Source: Ruminococcus sp. (GTDB lineage: Bacteria > Bacillota > Clostridia > Oscillospirales > Ruminococcaceae). Taken from it: a stretch of DNA of 9,147 nt. A program made the translations under genes and the position numbers. The notes under the pieces are model-generated. The model had not been told where the DNA came from. It saw only the letters and a program-made list of their open reading frames with translations, and did not search any database. The DNA lies in contig JAIDNR010000052.1 of assembly GCA_029063695.1 (NCBI GenBank), positions 1-9,147 of the forward strand, given 5' to 3'. Positions within the stretch are counted from its first letter, which is position 1. Each line of letters opens with the position of its first letter. Below, one piece after another: positions 6,623 to 9,147 of this stretch.

Positions 6623-8365
6623 TTAGTTTACACTTCTCTTGACATAAGTTGTATGGAGAACCTCATGAGCCTTGTGGCTACCTGGTTCGCCGAAATATTC
6701 ATCGTAGATAGCCTTGATTGCAGGGTTTTCGTGAGATTGTCTCAGCGGCATTGCTGAATCAATGTCATAGAGAACCTTAGCTCTCTTTTCTCTGATATCA
6801 ACAAAGTTTCTGATACCCATTGCAACCTGTGGTTGACCTCCGCCGTTTACGCAACCACCAGGACAACCCATAATTTCAATGAACTGGTAATCAGCTTCGC
6901 CGTTCTGTACCTTTTCAAGTACTTTTCTTGCATTTGCAAGACCACTTACAACAGCAACCTTGACTTTCATGCCTGCAACGTCATACTCAGCTTCCTTGAT
7001 ACCCTCAGTTCCACGGATTTCAGGGAAATCAATCGGATTTTCGCCTGTAAGTGTGTGAACAGCAGTACGGAGAGCAGCTTCCATAACGCCGCCTGTTGCA
7101 CCGAAAATAACGCCTGCACCTGTGGAGATTCCGAGAGGTTCATCGAACTTTTCGTCCTCAAGTCCAAGGAAGTTGATACCTGCACGTTCAATCATTCTGC
7201 CGAGTTCACGAGTTGTAAGTGAATAATCAACATCAGGAACACCTGCGGCACTCTGGTCGTCACGTCCGATTTCAAACTTCTTTGCAGTACAAGGCATGAT
7301 AGAAACCATAACAATGTTCTTCGGGTCAAGACCCATTTTTTCAGCATAGTAAGTTTTAGCTGTTGCACCGAACATCTGCTGAGGTGACTTGCATGAAGAA
7401 AGATTTTCAGTCATATCAGGGAAGTAGTGTTCGCAGAACTTAACCCAGCCTGGTGAGCATGATGTGATAAGAGGAAGCTTACCGCCGTTCTTAACTCTGT
7501 CAAGGAACTCGTTTGCTTCTTCCATAATTGTGAGGTCAGCGGCAAAATCTGTATCAAATACCTTATCGAAACCGAGTTTTCTGAGTGCAGATACCATTTT
7601 GCCCTCAACATTTGTGCCAATCGGGAGACCGAAGCATTCGCCGAGACCTGCACGTACAGCAGGAGCTGTCTGTACAAGAACAGTCTTTTCAGGGTCAGCA
7701 ATAGCAGCGAGAACGTCCTTGATGTAGTCTTTTTCTGCAATTGCACCGACAGGACATACAGCGATACACTGTCCGCATGATACGCAGCTTGTCTCGCCGA
7801 GACCCATATCGAAAGCAGAGCCGATATAAGTCTTGAATCCACGCTCGTTTGCACCGATTACACCGATACCCTGAGTTTTTGAACATACTGCAACACAACG
7901 GCGGCAGAGAATGCACTTGTTGTTGTCACGGTACATATGAGCAGCAGAGCTGTCAATTTCGTACTCGTTTCTGAGACCGTCATACTTTGAAACATCTTCA
8001 ATTCCGTAATCCTTACAGAGCTTCTGAAGTTCGCAGTTGCCGCTTCTTACACATGAAAGGCACTTTCTGTCATGCGTTGAGAGAATGAGTTCGAGAGTCT
8101 TTTTGCGTGACTCAATAACCTTTGGTGAAGCTGTGAGAATTTCCATGTTGTTTGAACAGGGATAAACGCAGCCTGCAACAAGACGGAATCCTCTGCCCTC
8201 GTTGACTTCCGTAACACAGATACGGCAGGCACCAATCTCGTTGATTTCTTTCATATAGCAAAGTGTAGGAATCTCAAAACCTGCCTGATGAGCAGCCTCG
8301 AGAACTGTTGTTCCCTTTGGTACGGAGATTTCAACACCATTAACTTTAACTGTGATATTTTCCAT
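6623..8365 (-). CDS. hydA: [FeFe] hydrogenase catalytic subunit HydA (NAD(P)/ferredoxin-linked, bifurcating type)
   Basis: This 580-residue cytosolic enzyme reduces protons to H2. In the HydABC-type complex it uses NADH and reduced ferredoxin together, as shown for related bifurcating enzymes. Domains: N-terminal [2Fe-2S] ferredoxin (Cys36, Cys47, Cys50, Cys66); His-Cys3 [4Fe-4S] site (His98, Cys102, Cys105, Cys111); two-cluster ferredoxin (Cys151/154/157/161 and Cys194/197/200/204); H-cluster domain with L1 TSCSPGW (Cys303), L2 MPCTAKKFE (Cys359) and L3 EIMGCPGGCVNGGGQP (Cys501, Cys505); and the C-terminal small-subunit-like region. L1 has Ser where many monomeric hydrogenases have a second Cys. 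The extra C-terminal [2Fe-2S] domain of Thermotoga HydA is absent, as in HndD-like proteins. GGAGGAA (8378-8372) lies 6 nt before ATG. The gene is 15 nt downstream of hydB, so the two are co-transcribed. Bifurcation itself is inferred from the partner. Confidence 0.95.
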   Translation of the reverse strand: MENITVKVNGVEISVPKGTTVLEAAHQAGFEIPTLCYMKEINEIGACRICVTEVNEGRGFRLVAGCVYPCSNNMEILTASPKVIESRKKTLELILSTHDRKCLSCVRSGNCELQKLCKDYGIEDVSKYDGLRNEYEIDSSAAHMYRDNNKCILCRRCVAVCSKTQGIGVIGANERGFKTYIGSAFDMGLGETSCVSCGQCIAVCPVGAIAEKDYIKDVLAAIADPEKTVLVQTAPAVRAGLGECFGLPIGTNVEGKMVSALRKLGFDKVFDTDFAADLTIMEEANEFLDRVKNGGKLPLITSCSPGWVKFCEHYFPDMTENLSSCKSPQQMFGATAKTYYAEKMGLDPKNIVMVSIMPCTAKKFEIGRDDQSAAGVPDVDYSLTTRELGRMIERAGINFLGLEDEKFDEPLGISTGAGVIFGATGGVMEAALRTAVHTLTGENPIDFPEIRGTEGIKEAEYDVAGMKVKVAVVSGLANARKVLEKVQNGEADYQFIEIMGCPGGCVNGGGQPQVAMGIRNFVDIREKRAKVLYDIDSAMPLRQSHENPAIKAIYDEYFGEPGSHKAHEVLHTTYVKRSVN

Positions 8366-8371
8366 TAATAA

Positions 8372-8378
8372 TTCCTCC
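8372..8378 (-). promoter_or_regulatory. Ribosome binding site of hydA
   Basis: Minus-strand GGAGGAA lies in the 15-nt hydB-hydA gap, 6 nt before the hydA ATG, and begins 2 nt past the hydB stop. The tight spacing supports translational linkage of the two subunits. Confidence 0.8.
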
Positions 8379-8380
8379 GC

Positions 8381-9147
8381 TTATTTCTTGCTTATTGCCT
8401 TGAATTTACAAGTAGCGATACAAGCACCGCACTTAACACACTTATCTTTGTCAATTTCAAATGCAGGCTTTTTCTTTCCTGGAGCAGTATAGTCTGTAAC
8501 GTGAATAGCATCAGCAGGACACTGCTTAGCACACATTGTACAGCCGAAGCACTTGTCCTTGTCAATTTCAAAGCTGAGAAGGTCTTTACATACACCGGCA
8601 GGACATTTCTTGTCAACAACGTGAGCAATATATTCATCACGGAAATAACGAAGTGTTGAGAGAACAGGGTTTGGAGCTGTTTGTCCGAGTCCGCAGAGCG
8701 AGTTGGACTTGATATGATAGCAGAGTTCTTCAAGCTTGTCAATATCTTCAAGAGTTCCCTTGCCCTTTGTGATTCTGTCAAGAATTTCGTGCATTCTCTT
8801 TGTACCGATACGGCACGGAGTACACTTTCCGCATGATTCGTCAACAGTAAATTCAAGGAAGAATTTAGCGATGTCAACCATACAGTTGTCTTCGTCCATA
8901 ACGATAAGTCCGCCAGAACCCATCATTGAGCCGATGCCGATAAGGTTGTCATAGTCAATCGGAATATCGAAATGCTCTGTAGGAATACAGCCGCCTGAAG
9001 GACCGCCTGTCTGTGCAGCCTTGAACTTCTTTCCGTTCGGGATACCGCCGCCGATTTCTTCAATAACTTCACGGAGAGTTGTACCCATAGGAATTTCAAC
9101 AAGTCCTGTGTTCTTGATTTTACCGCCGAGAGCGAATACCTTTGTAC
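8381..9147 (-). CDS. hydB: NuoF-like hydrogenase subunit HydB, C-terminal part (5' end outside the window)
   Basis: NADH/FMN-binding diaphorase subunit of the hydrogenase complex, passing electrons to HydA. The reading frame stays open through the window edge, so 254 C-terminal residues are visible. The Met at 9088 is internal: the 19 residues before it (ending GLVEIP) continue the NuoF fold. Using that Met as residue 1, visible parts are the SLBB-like segment with GGPSGGCIP (29-36), GSGGLIVMDE (57-66), the N3-type [4Fe-4S] site SCGKCTPCRIG with Cys86, Cys89, Cys92 and Cys132, a Cys162/Cys167 pair (KCPAGVC), and a C-terminal 2[4Fe-4S] ferredoxin (Cys180/183/186/190 and Cys217/220/223/227). 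That ferredoxin tail separates HydB-type proteins from complex I NuoF. The N-terminal part with any thioredoxin-like [2Fe-2S] domain, and the expected hydC, lie beyond base 9147. The stop is 15 nt before hydA. Confidence 0.93.
   Translation of the reverse strand, partial: TKVFALGGKIKNTGLVEIPMGTTLREVIEEIGGGIPNGKKFKAAQTGGPSGGCIPTEHFDIPIDYDNLIGIGSMMGSGGLIVMDEDNCMVDIAKFFLEFTVDESCGKCTPCRIGTKRMHEILDRITKGKGTLEDIDKLEELCYHIKSNSLCGLGQTAPNPVLSTLRYFRDEYIAHVVDKKCPAGVCKDLLSFEIDKDKCFGCTMCAKQCPADAIHVTDYTAPGKKKPAFEIDKDKCVKCGACIATCKFKAISKK

Noticed and set aside
6833..7222. 129-codon open frame on the plus strand, antisense to hydA
   Set aside because: Complement of conserved H-cluster domain codons; no ribosome binding site, promoter or recognisable domain.
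7411..7854. Long open frame of 147 codons inside hydA on the same strand
   Set aside because: It is an out-of-frame shadow of hydA, with no ribosome binding site and no family-like composition; hydA is intact across it.
1..9147. CRISPR array, tRNA or rRNA genes, insertion sequences, phage or defence genes
   Set aside because: No spaced repeat arrays, cloverleaf-like segments, transposase motifs or terminal inverted repeats were seen; all intergenic gaps are short and accounted for by promoters and terminators.

Overview
The window comes from an AT-rich anaerobic Firmicute and looks like a cellulolytic Ruminococcus (relatives of R. flavefaciens, R. albus or R. champanellensis). Three things point there: a secreted xylanase-esterase carrying an internal ruminococcal-type dockerin, a NuoF-like/[FeFe]-hydrogenase operon of the electron-bifurcating kind, and purine-rich ribosome binding sites with A/T-rich sigma-A-like promoters. 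The assignment rests on remembered family features, not on a search.

Layout. Bases 25-1308 (+) encode pyrimidine-nucleoside phosphorylase (nucleoside salvage). Its TTG start is set by a strong ribosome binding site, and its upstream context lies outside the window. Bases 1369-1866 (+) encode a small cytosolic protein with a coiled-coil N-terminus and two zinc ribbons; it has its own promoter (overlapping the pdp stop) and a clear terminator. Bases 2072-5269 (+) encode a 1065-residue secreted enzyme: signal peptide, GH11 xylanase, CBM22, dockerin, CE1-type esterase, CE4 deacetylase. It is a monocistronic unit with a candidate promoter, an exact 11-nt direct repeat just upstream of that promoter, and a strong terminator. 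Bases 5348-6562 (+) encode an orphan protein equivalent to the C-terminal module of the large acyl-CoA dehydratase activase-related proteins, with no ATPase part. It converges on the hydrogenase operon. Bases 8381-9147 (-, truncated at the window edge) encode the NuoF-like HydB subunit, followed 15 nt later by hydA (8365-6623, -), the [FeFe] hydrogenase catalytic subunit, which ends in a minus-strand terminator.

How they fit together. The xylanase-esterase would cut xylan and remove feruloyl/acetyl decorations while docked in a cellulosome. Fermentation of the released sugars produces NADH and reduced ferredoxin, which HydAB (with an expected HydC upstream, off-window) would re-oxidise to H2. 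The link is physiological, since these are separate transcription units. Pdp and the zinc-ribbon protein have no evident connection to either process.

No RNA genes, mobile elements, CRISPR arrays or defence genes are visible, and no intergenic stretch exceeds about 300 bases. I do not see a convincing undescribed multi-gene system. The most unusual items are the five-module enzyme with its repeat-bearing promoter, and the stand-alone activase-like module.
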